From assembly GCA_013365365.1 (NCBI GenBank), contig JABVXU010000039.1:1-64000 (forward strand): 64,000 nucleotides of DNA. Direction: 5' to 3'. Source of the DNA: Cruorifilaria tuberocauda. Taxonomy: Eukaryota; Nematoda; Chromadorea; Rhabditida; Onchocercidae. Position 1 is the stretch's first letter. Every line of letters starts with the position of its first letter. Position numbers and translations under genes: made by a program. Under the pieces are notes generated by a model that was given only the letters and a program-made list of their open reading frames with translations, was not told the origin of the DNA and did no database searches. Below, piece after piece: positions 1-14,060 of this stretch.

Positions 1-1028
1 GATAAGTATTCACTCATCGGTGGATATCTCTTAGGAGTTAAATTTAATGAAAACCAAGATCCAGGATCATCTAAGATTTGTCCATTCTCTTGATTTCTTG
101 CAACAGATGTCCAAAAAGAAATCCCTTATTGTTATAATTCTAAGTAAAACATTCTTACGTTAATGGCATAATCGACGTTCAATGAATAGTTCCACGTATT
201 TTTGCTGCTTTCGAAAGAAACATTTGCGAAAGTCGCAAATGCTACAGAACCATTTTATCATACTTTTCGCAGGCGTTCGAACATATTTAACACGGCCTAG
301 CACATATCACCGATATCAAGGTTTATTGCTTTATTTAGCAATAGTTCCAACTTTGTTTTCATTATAAACGGCGATAAAGAGAAAAAAAGAAAGAAAACAA
401 CAATAGAGGATGAAGCAAACGAAAATCAGACTTATAATTATACCAATTAGATAATGACACCAATTCCACTCTTAACTCTTCAACTTCTAAATTTAATGAG
501 TCATTTTGGTATTCAGTTAAAGAGTAAAAGATAAGTTATTATTATTGAAAATAACTAATTACTATGATATAAAATTACTTCATAGATAATTTTCTATCAG
601 ATTATTTTACTATTCAGAGAAGTGAATATAGCTAATTACTTCCTGCTCCTATTTGTAATCAAAATGACTCAATTTGATGATAAAACGAAAAACAATATTA
701 CCTATGATGTACAAAATATAACAGTAGAAATGAAAGGTAGCCCGCATTTAATGTTAGCATAGATTGTCCCGTATACACAGGAGCTAAAAGTTAGAACTGA
801 TAGATCCTATGGAGAGAGTTTGCATAAAACAAATATATGTATATGTAGGTATGTGTATACGTGTATGTATATCTATTAAACAGATTATATTTGAGATATA
901 AAGCTCAGTTGAAAAGAGAGAAGATAGAATTTTGAAATGGAACAAAAAAAAAAAAACCATATAAAATTGATTGTGTTTATAGCGTAGTAATCAATCGCAC
1001 GTAATTGAAATTGAAAATCATAATGAAC
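1..1028. other. Intergenic / 3' flank
   Basis: No coding exon could be supported here. The DNA is AT-rich with short A runs and a TATATGTATATG-like stretch near 835-875. The right end is the 3' flank of the minus-strand GSKIP-domain gene. The small ORF at 182-367 has no splice context or family resemblance and was not called. Confidence 0.6.
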
Positions 1029-4000
1029 TTATGAATTATCATCTTTTTCATCATGATTACTGATAACATCATTTGTTTGTGAGTGTTCCACTGAAATTTT
1101 GTGGCATACTGATATTTCGGTGTTTAAATTGTTAGTCATATTTGTTGATAACATAGCGGTAGAGACATGTGCTGAAGCTTGCAAATCATCATCATCTTCA
1201 GCAGCCTATAAATAGTTTAAATGAGCTTGGAAAAAGAAATGCTTTAGATATAAAATAATAATAAGACAAATAGAATTATCATTGTAGCTAAGAAAAAAGT
1301 ATCGAATAAAAAGGCTCCAGTTTGGTAAGTGAACGAAGAAGTTATTTTTAATTACGAGTATGTAAACTTAATTATTATCTTCCATCCAACAAATAAAATT
1401 AATGAACGAAAATATAATTTACCTGAAGCATTCGTAATTTTTGCGCCAATTTTTCACTGAAAAGATTCCTATAGTCAGGTGAAAGTTTATCCATTAAGTC
1501 ATATAATGTGTCGTAGTAAACGGTGAAAAGATTCAGACGTGTATAATCACCTTGCATACAGTCATGTCGTAAAGACGTGACACGCCAACCTTTCAACGTC
1601 AATTCTAAGCAATATGGTTGCCCTAAAAAGCACATATATATATTTATCATCAATTTAGCAGAAGCACAAGAACTGTAAACAGAACAATAATCCTAAAGAA
1701 AGTTCAGTGAAATAATAGATTAGTAGCCTGTGACATTCTGAAAAATGTAGTACTTAGATATTTAAACGTAGGAATAAGAGCAATGCAATCATTTATAACA
1801 GAAGCTCTAACCTTCAACAGTGGTAAGATTGACAAAAATCAGATCCGGTGTACGAGGAAGTATTTCGGAAACCGAAATTGTTTTTACTGCAAATGATAGT
1901 TCGTGAACGGCAGCAACGGCTTCCAGTTCAAGTGAGGAATCACCACGAGATTGTGGATTTGTTCCATGCAAGCTTCGATTTTTCGTAGATACTCTTGTCA
2001 ACGATGGAAACGATCTACAAGAAGAAAAAGAGAAAGTTATAATTTCAAAAATTCATAAGAAGATATTGTAAACAAAAATCAATCAAAATTTTCCATTTCT
2101 ATTTTTGATTCTTGGTGAATTAAAATAATGATCATAAGAGAGACTGATCAAACAGTTAAAACTTTTTGGAGTTTAATATATCTGTAATGAATCAGTTAAG
2201 TGATTAAATGCTATAGTAAGAATCATTTTTATGAATTTATGAAAGAAATTAACTAGATTTGGTAGTTCAAACTTTCAAGAGAAGTGCTAATTGAAAGTGT
2301 TGAAGAATGAAAGAAGTATGGGATTGAGTTCAACGCACATCAGGAATGACAGAGATGGCCGGAAAATTACCAGAAACACTACGATACGATATCACTAATT
2401 CTTTCTTTTTAACAACATTATTCCTATACGTTGTAAAAGAATTAATGAGAAAATAAACACGAAGAAAGATTTCTTAAAACTTTTTGATCTCACCAGATAA
2501 AACAAATATGTGAATTCGTTTTTTTACCTGAGAAGGTAAATGAGAGGAAGAGATAGGATACCGATCAATATAAGCTAAAATAATATTCATTGAAAAGAAT
2601 AGGTACTTGAGTGAAATGATTTCTCTCTCAAGACTATATAAAATCATTATTGGCACTGTGATATTTCAAACTATAAATTAGGCTTCTGTATGATAAATAA
2701 TATTGACAAATAGCCATCATTCGAGATGATTGAGGCATGTGATGATAATATTTTGGGATGACATTAGAAAAAATGATTACAGACAAATCAGATCAGTTAT
2801 CAAAAACAAATTTTTCTCCAGCAGCTTTTATTTTTATGTTCAAAAAATTGAAAGGACAACAGATGATAGCAAATTTTTGCAATTTGTTATCGAATAGCTC
2901 CTGTCTAATTTCAACTTAATGTAATATTCTTTTCTACTTTAAGATATACTTTAATATATTTCTGAACACTGATAATCGATTTGTGAATTTCTATAATTAA
3001 TTACAGGTGCGTAAGAATTACATGATTTTAAAAATCTCTTTTTTCCGCACTTTCCTACTCATCACTTTTAAGTGCATATATCTGCTAAAGTAATAAATTT
3101 TCAATTGAGTTACCTTGTAGGTAATGTTAAAAATATTAATAGACAATCATAAGATGGGTTCAACGATGATTTCATGGAAAATAATGAAAGTAGAAAAAAA
3201 TCAAAAAAGGAATTAAGTTTATGGCATATTGAAAATTTGCTAATTGAATAAGTTGAAAATATACGAAATATTATCATATGCTATCATTCCAACAAATTTT
3301 ATCAGTAAAAAATTTAAAAAAAAATAGAACTAGAGAAATAAATTAATAATTAAAAAGATACTTGATAATTCTACTTAATCCCGTGATATCTATGTATAAT
3401 TCCTTAATCGTACCAATTTTCTACTTAAATTCTTTCCTATCTCTTTCAACTTTCATGTTCAAAGGTATTTTCTCAGCATGAATAACTTCACTTATACAAC
3501 ATAAGCTCTAAAATAGCTATAAGTAAAGCAGCATAATAAAAGAAGAAATATACCGGTTAGGTAGAAGCTACTTCTGACTTCGCGCTTACTATAAAACGAT
3601 TAACTGTTTCACTATGTTGTTAATTATTAGCTTTAATTGGGATTTATACGATTAGCTTAAATATAACGATTGTTATTTTTTCAAATTTCTCCATTATGTC
3701 TCACTTAATTAATCATCAATCAGTATTATTGATCAGTTTTCTTATCATCACAGCAAAAATTAAATATCTGCTTTTACTTTTGCTGTAAAAACGTCTTCGT
3801 TTAAAACATCGGTTTGTTAAGAAACATCAAAAAAAAAAGTTTTCCGTGCATAACAACGTGTGCAGTTGTTGTTGAAGTCAAAAAAAAAAAAAAAAAGATG
3901 GAAATTTTATCATTTCTAAAGTCATTAATTGTTAACAATTTCAGATTCCTTTTAACTGTTAAACACAAAAATGATAAATATGTCTTTGTTAGGGTAAGAA

Positions 4001-7000
4001 AATCACGTTTGCAAAACGATTTTGCTGATTGTAATTTAAAAAAGTTTCTAGTGATAATATTTTACACAAACTACAACTATTGGTAGAAGCAGAAAAAAAG
4101 AGAAAAAGTTGAAAACGAAGAATAGTTCAAAATTAAGAGAGTATGAATGACTTTTAACGTAAATGAATGACAAGCATTGAATACATATTTGAATGATAAA
4201 ATTACTGATAATAATTAACATGTTGCAAAATGATATGGATAAATTTGCAACGAATAATATGTTGCTAAGGATAGATAGTGATAATAAAAGTGCAATAATA
4301 TACTGCTAAGGATGGATAGTGATAATAAAAGTGCATTTAATTTCAAGGGATGATTAGAGAAGTGCAATATTTTTTGAAATGTCTAATTAGATGGATAAAT
4401 AATAAAGTGATAAAAATACCAACCCCATTAGACTTCCGTTTAATGAACCTATTGCATATGTATTATCGATATCACCTAACGGTGAATCGCAAGCGGAGAA
4501 AGATGCTCCTGAAATAAATTTTAATGAATTTCCCCTTATACATCTAGTCTGTTATCATATAAAGCTAAAAAAAAAATAGCCAACATTATATGATGAGGCG
4601 TATGAGCAAGTGCATAAGCTTAGCTATTTTGGCCGTTGATATTAAGTAATATCAATTTTGCACTGTTGCAAAATTTCTTATCCTAACAAGAACTAGCAAT
4701 AATTTCAAGTTAATAATCAATATTCATCGAATACTTCATTTAAAAAACAAAATTATTGATTATTGGTTTTTATTTTTCTCACAAAAAAATTATAGTAATT
4801 ATAGGATTATAGATAAGTGAAAAATGAACTTACCGCAAGTAGAATATTTATGAGATGTTCCTAAGTTGACTGGTGAATTGGGTGGTGAAGTACAGCACTG
4901 ATCACGATTATTCATCATTTCCTGATAGTAATTGATTGCTTGCCCCCATCTTTCCGATCTGTAACTTCTTTCTTATATAGCCTAGTATATATAGTGTATT
5001 GATTTAAGCAAATATTCGCTTCAGTGAAGATAAGAGAAATTGAAAATGGAATAATTTCATTTCTTAAAACAAATTTAGATCGATAAGAATGACCTTTTTT
5101 TTTTTAAATTCATATCAAGTTTTTATTAACTGATTGAAATATATGAAAATTACTAGCATGCGGAATAAATCTTAAAAATTTTAAAGTAAATAATATCAGC
5201 ATTGACATCAATAATTTACATGTATTGTAAAAATTTACTTCAAGTATTTAATTTAATTTACGTATAAAATATTTCTATAAGACTTTCTTCTTTGCAGAAA
5301 ATTAGTAGGAATAATATCGAATAGTTCAGTTTGAATTAATGGGATGAAGATCGGTTGAATTGGATGATGGAAATCTTTTGTAAATTTACCAAAACCAAAA
5401 ATAATGAATTATTTGTGTGTTAACATTAATATTCATGAAAACTCATTCCATAAAAATACAGCTTTTATATTAGCTTGGATATCAAAGATTAAAGAATAAT
5501 AATTATTAATTACGAAATTCCCTTTAATCATATGATTATTATTAGAAAAAAAAATACAGTCAGCTGTTCAGATTTTTTTTCAGTAATATAAGCTAGCAAT
5601 TTAGTAATAAATCACCACATAAGTTTTATTTTTTGTGTAATTAGCTAAATTCGATTTGCTAAATAAAACACATAAATCACAATTCTATGATTTTATTATT
5701 TTCCCATTAAAAATTTTTCAAATTTACCAATAACAAGTTGCAAGTTCTAGATTGCATGATTGATGACGCAATTTGATAAAAATATGCTAACAGCAAATCA
5801 GATTAACAACTGACAAGAAAAAAAGCATTTAACTATTATGAAAACATCACTCAGGTATATTTAATCGAAAATAAAAATCTCAATTCAAAATATATTAATA
5901 ATAATTGAAAATGTTATTTCATTAGATTGTACGAATGTAAAATCAAAAAAAAATCATAACAGTTATCGATTATTGCAAAATTAGTGGGATCGAAATGATC
6001 AAAATTTTCTCATTTTTTTCTTTCAATCATTTTTCAAGTAATTTATCTTCCAATAAATAAAAAAGAAAATCTAAAATAAAGTTCTGTGCAAAATTGAAGT
6101 TCATAACGAAAATACACTAAATTAGTTGGTATTTGTTTTACTGACAGAAATTAAAAAGTTTTCCATGATAATAAGAAATTTATTAATAAAAGATTTCAAG
6201 TATAAATGTAACGAAGTTCGAAAAATACCTTCGCTACTTCAAAAATCAATGCATTATCATATATCAGAAATTATGATATATTGATTAAAGAAACGAAAAT
6301 AACTTGGAAATTTTGGGTCTTGGGAGATTTACAAAGAAGTAGAGAAATGAATAAAAGGCTTTATCGGCGGTAATGAGTTGATAAGTGAGAAAAGATAAAA
6401 AATGGTACAAAAAAAAATTTTAAGAAAAAATAAAATGATAAATGAAAGTTTCACAGAAAACGATTTTAAATCACAAATGCGTGAAGATCGAGGTTGTAAA
6501 TCAAAATCTTTGAAAAAGGTGAGAGATTTCAAACATCCTTCTTTCATCAAATATCAAAATCCTTTTTTGTAAAATAGAAATTAAGATATATACTAAGATT
6601 CCCAAAAATTTCATCATCACTTTAAATATCAATTCTCCTAAAAGTCACTGCTAATATTATTATCAGTAAACAATGCACAAGTACAAAACTTATTAAAAGT
6701 ATATTTTCATTCCAAGTAGAATGAATGAATTTCGTTATTACAAATGATATTACCTTAACTGATGGGACAATTTTAATAATAGAATATTATCGCTATATAT
6801 TACTGACAATATAAAAGTAATTATACTGTTAGTAATTGCATAATCTCATCTAATACTATCATTTATAACAAAAAAAAAATGTAATGGGAAAAGTTACTTA
6901 CTCTTGCTGATGATATAAAGGTGAAGATTTCAAGCAATCAGCTAACACATTGGCGCTACAACGAGAATTGGGTAGAGAATTCTCACAGCATTCATTATAT

Positions 7001-9060
7001 AATGGATAAGGCATTGTCCGAGATTTCGTAATACTCTTTTGATTACTGAAAACAATAGAATAATAAATGATGGGAATGGTAAGCAAGTAAAACTCTCATT
7101 TCTTGATCCTAAGATCAACCCAAGTTTAAATGATCATGAAGATCTGCTCAACCAATCATCACTCGTTATCCGCTTACAAATGCTAAAATTGTAAAATATT
7201 TTGATAGTGAACATGGATAAGGTATGAATTATAATATATATGAAAAAAGTAAGTTTGATAATAAGAGAAAGTTACAAATTCAGGTACTTCAAAAAAAAAA
7301 GTGTAAATAAATATTCATTCCTAAAATATCATCAAATATTTCTATCTTAGCAACAACGATCGCTTCATAAATGTAATATTATCTAAATAATCCACCAAAT
7401 TACATTTAACCAAATATTTAATGCTAAATAATTTAGAGAAATCTTGAAGAGTATGAATGATTCTAATAAATATAAAACAAGTTTGAATTTTAAAGTGAAG
7501 AAAAAAGTGATTAAGCGAAAGAAGACTAAACTAAAGTTCGTTTTTCCGCATTCCACTATTAAAGTTCTTTTTTTCCTTTACTTCCTTTTTTTTTCTCCTT
7601 TTATAATTAGAATGAAAGATATTGCTACTATGAATGAAACAGAAAAATGTAAAAGAAAACCGCAAACTAACACATCTACTCCTTACATTATCATATTGTT
7701 ACTGTTATTATTACTATTATATTATTGTTATTATTACTATTATATTCTAACACTTTTAATCATTTGAGAATTCCATTTCATTTTTTCCCCCAACTAAACA
7801 AAGTTAATCTTTGATATTATTGTGATATCACTGCAACATAACAAAATGAAGAAAGAAGATAAAAAACTTTCACATGATACGTGTTGAATTACAACTCAGA
7901 AAAAAGTTCAAAAGACAATTGTGGCTCTTTTTTTCTCTCACTTTTCCTTTGTTAAAAGTAGAGAGTTAAAAGATATAATACAAAGTATGTTGAAGAAAAA
8001 AAAAATTAATTAATATGAAGAAAATACTATTAAATTGTTTTGAAAGATACATACATACGAGTAATGACAACAAATTGAGAGAATATGAAATTCTTCTGAT
8101 ACAATTCTCTCTGAGCAATAAATAGCAGTAACTTACGTTTTAGAGATCTGGAAGAGATACTACATTAATCTTAGGATGGTAAGATATAATTTAGAGATCC
8201 AGAAGAGATATTAATTAATCTAATGATATGATTTAGACATCCGGAAGAGATACTATATTAGTCTTAGGATGATAGGATATAATTGAGAGATCCGGAAGAG
8301 ATATTAATTAATCTAACGATGATAAGATATAATTTAGAGATGCGGAAGAGATACTACATTAATCTTACGATGATAAGAAGAATAGAGAGAAGGATAATTT
8401 CATATCAGCGATTTCCTCCTACATCATTTCAATAACAACATGTCAACCTTCACTTATTCCATGCATATTATTTTCAGATATTAAAATTGTTAGGATGAAA
8501 TTAGAAAGCATTTAGAAGATGAAAAGTATACATCGATCGCTTTCTCATTTTTTTTTCTCAAAGCTATATGGAAGGATGACATCATCATTCGTTCGTTCTA
8601 TACAACTAGAATTGATGCAAACAATAACCTTTCAATAGCAGTTAGCTAAAAAAGCTAATATTTGTTATGATGTTACAGTTTATATATTGCCGTAACAAGT
8701 CATCAGAAAATCAATGAAAGAATGTGAAAGACTGAAATCGGAAAATTTTTTAATATCTCTTTCTCTTGCTGAACGAATTATCAAACTAACAAACTGATTG
8801 ATCGATGTCAGCTGATAATGTCGTCCTAACTGTTCCATTATCTAATGGAACATAACAAACTAATAGATAGTGACAATTTTATTAGATTAACTAAATATTA
8901 ATTTTAAAAGAGTTAGGAGATGAAATGTAACTTACGATGGTATCGATCGACGGCGATTACTGAATGATACATGATAATCACCAAAGTATGATAATCTGCC
9001 TTCATATTCACCTATCGATGCAACGGATATCTTTGGACGTACCGATGGATCAGCTGCCAT
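1029..9060 (-). CDS. GSKIP-domain protein, seven exons
   Basis: Exons in transcript order: 9060-8936, 7045-6902, 4958-4834, 4508-4424, 2014-1812, 1622-1423, 1205-1029. All junctions agree in phase and give about 352 residues ending in TAA. The first ~185 residues are Ser/Asn/Cys-rich and look disordered. From about residue 190 to 294 the protein matches the GSKIP domain (old DUF727), with the landmarks AVKTISVSEILPRTPDL, CLELTLKGWRV and DKLSPDYRNLFSEKL. The vertebrate GSKIP protein is only this domain; it binds GSK3-beta and the PKA regulatory subunit. The tail is acidic. Introns of 1-2.4 kb carry tandem repeats. The start used is the ATG at 9060; an in-frame ATG lies four codons upstream, and the frame stays open to an AG at 9099-9098, which may be a trans-splice acceptor or an internal exon edge. 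The domain call is firm; a GSK3-related role is inferred. Confidence 0.85.
4263..4334. repeat. Intronic direct repeat, 2 copies, period 41
   Basis: Two copies of about 31 nt beginning TGCTAAGGAT, at 4263 and 4304, differ at one base. They lie in an intron of the GSKIP-domain gene. Confidence 0.85.
8142..8376. repeat. Intronic tandem repeat with alternating A-B units
   Basis: Five units of roughly 42-52 nt, each starting near AGAGATCCGGAAGAGATA, follow one another. The first, third and fifth continue CTACATTAATCTTA-like; the second and fourth continue TTAATTAATCTAA. The array therefore has a two-unit (about 100 bp) higher-order period. It lies in the first intron of the GSKIP-domain gene. Confidence 0.85.
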
Positions 9061-9290
9061 TTTATTCATATACTTTGAATTTATCGTCAATTCTAGCCTG
9101 AATATACAGAATTGTTCGTTTTTTTTTTCATATTAATAATTGATAAATAAGCATTTCGAATAACAATATTACTTTGATCAATGATCAAATCAAATCAGAT
9201 CGAAAAGATTAAATCAAAAACAAGTTAGAAATCAAAATATTACAAACATTTTGACTAAAGCTTTATTCGTTTGTTATATACAACTAGAAT

Positions 9291-9351
9291 CCGATTTACC
9301 GGAATATATATCGTGGGAAAATTTCCCACGATATATATTCCCGTAAATCGG
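9291..9351. repeat. 61-nt near-perfect palindrome
   Basis: Left arm 9291-9320 and right arm 9322-9351 are reverse complements at 29 of 30 positions, with a single base between them. The outer arms read CCGATTTAC / GTAAATCGG and the inner arms TATCGTGGGAAA / TTTCCCACGATA. It is just upstream of the GSKIP-gene start codon. It could be a tiny terminal-inverted-repeat relic or a hairpin; no transposase is near. Confidence 0.95.
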
Positions 9352-11223
9352 AAATTTCTTACGCTACATATCGCGTAAACAGAAATAATTAAAACATTGA
9401 AAACAAATGTTGACAATAAGTAGACCTAATTTACCCTTTTATTTATCTCGTTTTAACTTTAAATAAATGATAACACAATGAATATATCATATCAATCGAT
9501 AAATTCATTATTGAATCTTCATGAATCCTATATTTGATTATTTAAGTGAATATTTAAATAATATGAAAAGTAATGATAATTTATCAAATATATTATTACA
9601 ATTTTTCAGTATATCATACTACAATTTATGCCAATAAATCATTAAATATACTGTGATTTCATTCAATTAATCAATTTCAAATCAAATGTTTTCAATTGTA
9701 AACAATCTCATCCTAGTAAATCTTCGCCTACTGGTATTTCACTATAAAAGACCAGGATAGCAATTAGGAAGATCCGTTCTACATCTTTTCTACATCGATT
9801 CTATATTCGCTTTATATCAACTTTTTAGATTCGCCTTTGGACTCTTTCCCGACCTTTTGACCTTTTCTTACTTCTCAACTCAACCAGCAGTTCAAATTTG
9901 TTCCAAATTGTTGCTGTAATCTCAAATTTATCAATAAAAGAATATCTTGGGTTGTTCTTCAATTAACATTTCAACAAACCAGGAATTGTCCCACTAATCT
10001 AAGGAACAACCTCGTAATAAATAACTTGCCCGTGAAAACTACCCAATTCAAATACCCCTTTTCACCACAAATATCACAATTTTTCAATTTTCGAAAACTT
10101 TCAAACGACAAGAAAAGTTTCATGCAAAACTAATTTTTCCCATCGATGATTAACATTAATTAACATGATAATTTGAATGGAATATGAGAATCGATCATTA
10201 AATCATCATTTATTGTTGATTATAATGATTGTTAATTAACTATAACATTCTCATTATAATGCATTATACTGCGATTAATCATTATCCCATACATTTTTAG
10301 TCACATGGGAAACCAAAATTTATGCATAAGCATGAAAAATCAACGTAAACATTTTACACTCGAAAAATTCAATCTTTCATCTTTCATCTTTAAAACGCAA
10401 TTACTTAAATTTATAAAAAATTAAAGTTTGTTTATCATCTAAAAGTTAAATTTTAAATGATAATTGAAAAGAATGTTGAAAAAGTTACAGGAAGTAAATA
10501 ATGATAAGAAGACTTTTAAGCATTCAATTACTTAATCGAATTATCATAAACATTTCAAAATCATTCACAGACATTCCTTACATTCTAAGAGTTCATTGCA
10601 AAATATTTATTCTTTTCCTATTTTTCTTTTCTTTCCTTCTTTGCTTCTTCACTTTAATTATTACAAAAATTTTTTCCTTTACACCTTAATTGTATACTTA
10701 TAGTAAAGAGAATAAGCTGAAAGAAAGAAAAAGAAAACAAATAAATGATTGATTACTTTCTTTTTTGCTCTATTTTGTTTATTTAATTAAAATTTAAATA
10801 TGATTATTTGGGAAATTGAATTAAACTGAGGAAATTTTTCAATATTTAAATGTTGGATTGAAAAAGGAAATACAAGCAAAGTAATGAAGAGAATAAATAA
10901 CTAGCTAGACTGACTAATTTCCTATCTATCCAAATATATTCAATTAATTATGTTAGAAAGTTTATTGCAAGAGTACTAAAGCGAGAGAAGAAAGGAACTA
11001 GCAATAAATGAAAGTGCTAAAATATGAACCATTATCACTTCTTAACACATTTATCACCTCCTTATCATCATCCAGCGATTATTTCGTTGCCTACTGCAAC
11101 AGATGAAATGGTTTAAGAAGTAACAAACAAACCTTCCCAACAATACGAGAAGTAGCCGACATTCAATGCAAATCGGACAAATTCTCGTTTCATCGATGAT
11201 GACAGAGCGACCAATGATGTACT

Positions 11224-11279
11224 TGCTTTCTCTCTCTCTCTCTCTCTCCCTCTCTCTGTCCCTCTCTCTCTCTCTCTCC
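11224..11279. repeat. (CT)n microsatellite
   Basis: Imperfect CT run broken by CCC and GTC interruptions. Confidence 0.95.
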
Positions 11280-11985
11280 TATTCTCCGCCTATTTCTTTC
11301 CAGCAAATCTTTGCAAGTATGATGAGTGTTACAATCGATAATTTTATATCATATGATTTCCGGTTAATATCAATGTACCTTTATCATTCAGAATTTACAA
11401 ATTTACTCACTCTCCTATCATAAATTACAGTAGCTAAAAAGGTAGGAGTTAGGAAGCAAAAAATATAACTTACTCTTTCATTCTTTACTAATCAATTAAT
11501 TCATTCATAGAGTAATAGTAAAACTATTTAGCAAATATGGATATTAATGTAAAGCAACGTTCTTTTACGTCAGATTTTACGTCAAACAATACGTCAAATA
11601 AATGACACCTGAAAAAACCTGCTCTATTATTTATTACGATCGATTTCTCTCTTTCTCTCTGTATACGTGTATACATGCAAAAGGCTGTAAAATTCATGAT
11701 AATAAAAAAAAGAAAGCTTTAAGATATATATATATATGTCTTGAAGTCAACCAAATTGCATAAATTATGCAACAAGTTATTTTGTTTACATCATCATGCG
11801 ATAACTTGTATCCCAATGAATGTAAATGAACAAACTTCTGTTGTTAAGATAAAAATTTAATTGAACGAATTGGGAGTTAATGATGGTTAGCTTAATTAAT
11901 GAACTTAAATAATCAAGAAAACCTCATGAATAGCACAACTTTCAATTACTAAAAATAACACCTGCAAAGCGTCAAAATAAATGAA

Positions 11986-12010
11986 AGAGAGAGAGAGAGA
12001 GAGAGAGAGA
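11986..12010. repeat. (GA)n microsatellite
   Basis: Pure GA run, about 700 bp from the CT run and in the complementary orientation, so the two could pair as an inverted repeat. Confidence 0.95.
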
Positions 12011-13963
12011 AAGAAAAGTAAAAAAAAAACAATACTTATAGAAATAATATAAAGTAATATTAGAACAGTTTGTGATTCAATTTAAATCTTTTGCTAATCA
12101 ATTTTTCAAAGAAGAAAAGAGAAAAAAATGAAGTTTATAGGTATTGTTAAATTCAATAATCTATTTTAAATTTCAATTCAATATTTAAAAAAACATATAA
12201 TACTATTTCAAAATTTTGAAACTAACATTTTAATGAAATATTCTCGTCTTGATTTCTGATCGTTAAGTAAAGTAAAATTATTAAATTTAATATTTAACAT
12301 AGTTTAATGGGAAAATAATGAGTAACAATATCATCAATTTAATGAGAATTGTTCACTTAAAATATGGATAATATTTGTGAACTGTTATATTTCGATAATT
12401 TAATTATTAATTTAAAATTCAGCATGTGATACTTATCCAACTGATAATTTCGATTTTGAAAAATTGATATACCGAACAAAAATGTTAGTGATCGTAGTGT
12501 TTTGTAGGGAGGAAGATAAGGAATGTGCTGATAAATGTGGAAGTGAAAGTGGAAATATCGACGGATAATAAAATGGGGAAGATTCAGTTGAAGTTTGCGA
12601 AAAGAAGGACAAAACGAGTGATATATTGATTTTTTTTTTTCTTGAAACATTCATCGAGAAATTCATGATACATTCTTTTCTTTCTTTCTCTCAGTTATCT
12701 GCTGATATGATTATTTTTCGATCAATATTGAAGTAATGGAATTATTTTACAAGTATAAAAATTTGTGAAAAATGCTTAAATTTAAATTAATCGCCAATTA
12801 AATTGACAAAAACAGAAAGTAAAGCAAAAGTATAAATGAGAAATATCAATTTTTTTTTGAGACGAAAAATTTTTTTTTTTTGTTAGAATGGAATATTTTC
12901 CGAAAGCATTTCAGAATATAAATTAGCATTTCAAATTTTATCGAGAAAAAATGACGTGTCGTTCATTTTTCGATTTCTGATCTCATGGTATATTTTGAAA
13001 TTTAATATTTTATCAGTTCTCTCTAAATTCTTTTTTATCATTTCGAAAAGTCAACATGATTATCCTGTTATTTTTAATCATAAAACTGATACCCATGGGA
13101 ATAGTTTTTTAAAACTCAAGATTACTCACAAATTATCTAGCTTGAATTAGATTGATCTTAAATCAAGAAAAATAATGCAGTAAAGTATAAAATTAACATT
13201 TGAAATAACTAAACTTCACTCATGAAAATAAATTCCATTGCTAAAAACAACAGCGCCTAAGCATGAAGAAAAGTATCTGTCAAATCATTTCTAAAATGTA
13301 ATTTACATTTTCTAAGAATAAATAATGAAGGAGTATATTATAAATGAATTTGTAGAAAATCATAAAAGCTCAAAAGCGCCATTTAAAGTTACTTAAAAGC
13401 ATTCTTATAATGAGCAACTGACCGAGAATTCCCGGTAATGAATATTTGTTTACTATTCAAAATATCAGTTATATAACACCACTAAAATGTAAAAAGTGCT
13501 TCAAGCAATTCAAGAAAATTCTTACTTATAAAAATTGCTTTAAATAATTGAATTGCAATAATCAATAGTCTAAAAGAGCTAAAATAACTAAATGAGAAAT
13601 AGCAATGTGGCACTTGAACATCAATTTGCTGTTATTTCAGGAAAATCTCAAAAAGTACAACTTTAAAAATTCATTTCGACATGAAAGCATAAAGATCAAT
13701 TAACTAATCAATGAGTTGATTAGAATTTGTCACTTGTAATACATTATCAATACGTTAGCTTAAAAATAGATTACAACTAATTTGAATATTGATTTTAAAA
13801 GTTGAATTTTTGAATTCTTCCTGAGATTTACATTGAACCAACGTGATAGTTAGTGCTAAACCTTACTTAGTTTCCCCTACCAAGATCAATAAAATATTTT
13901 AAAAGAACTCAATAAAAGATAAATAGATAAAAATGAAATTTAACTAAAATTTACATTATCAAT

Positions 13964-14060
13964 CTTCTTCACTTAGCATTACTACACGTATTGAATACTT
14001 CTTCACTTAGCATTACTACACGTATTGAATACTTCTTCACTTAGCATTACTACACGTATT
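13964..14060. repeat. 34-bp tandem repeat, three near-identical copies
   Basis: Copies start at 13964, 13998 and 14032, each beginning CTTCTTCACTTAGCATTACT and carrying ACACGTATT. The third ends in ATTACG. Near-identity of the copies suggests recent expansion. Confidence 0.95.

Noticed and set aside
7444..7767. 107-residue plus-strand ORF
   Set aside because: Lys- and Leu/Tyr-rich low-complexity translation of TTATTA repeats within an intron of the minus-strand gene.
11166..11423. ORF with a long Leu-Ser run
   Set aside because: It is the translation of a CT microsatellite. The reverse strand frame there (IIGRSVIIDE) faintly recalls superoxide dismutase, but the following residues do not fit and the acceptor would be purine-rich.
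12357..12666. Two overlapping minus-strand ORFs (97 and 77 residues)
   Set aside because: Overlapping frames in AT-rich DNA, His/Phe/Ser/Leu-rich, without splice or family support.
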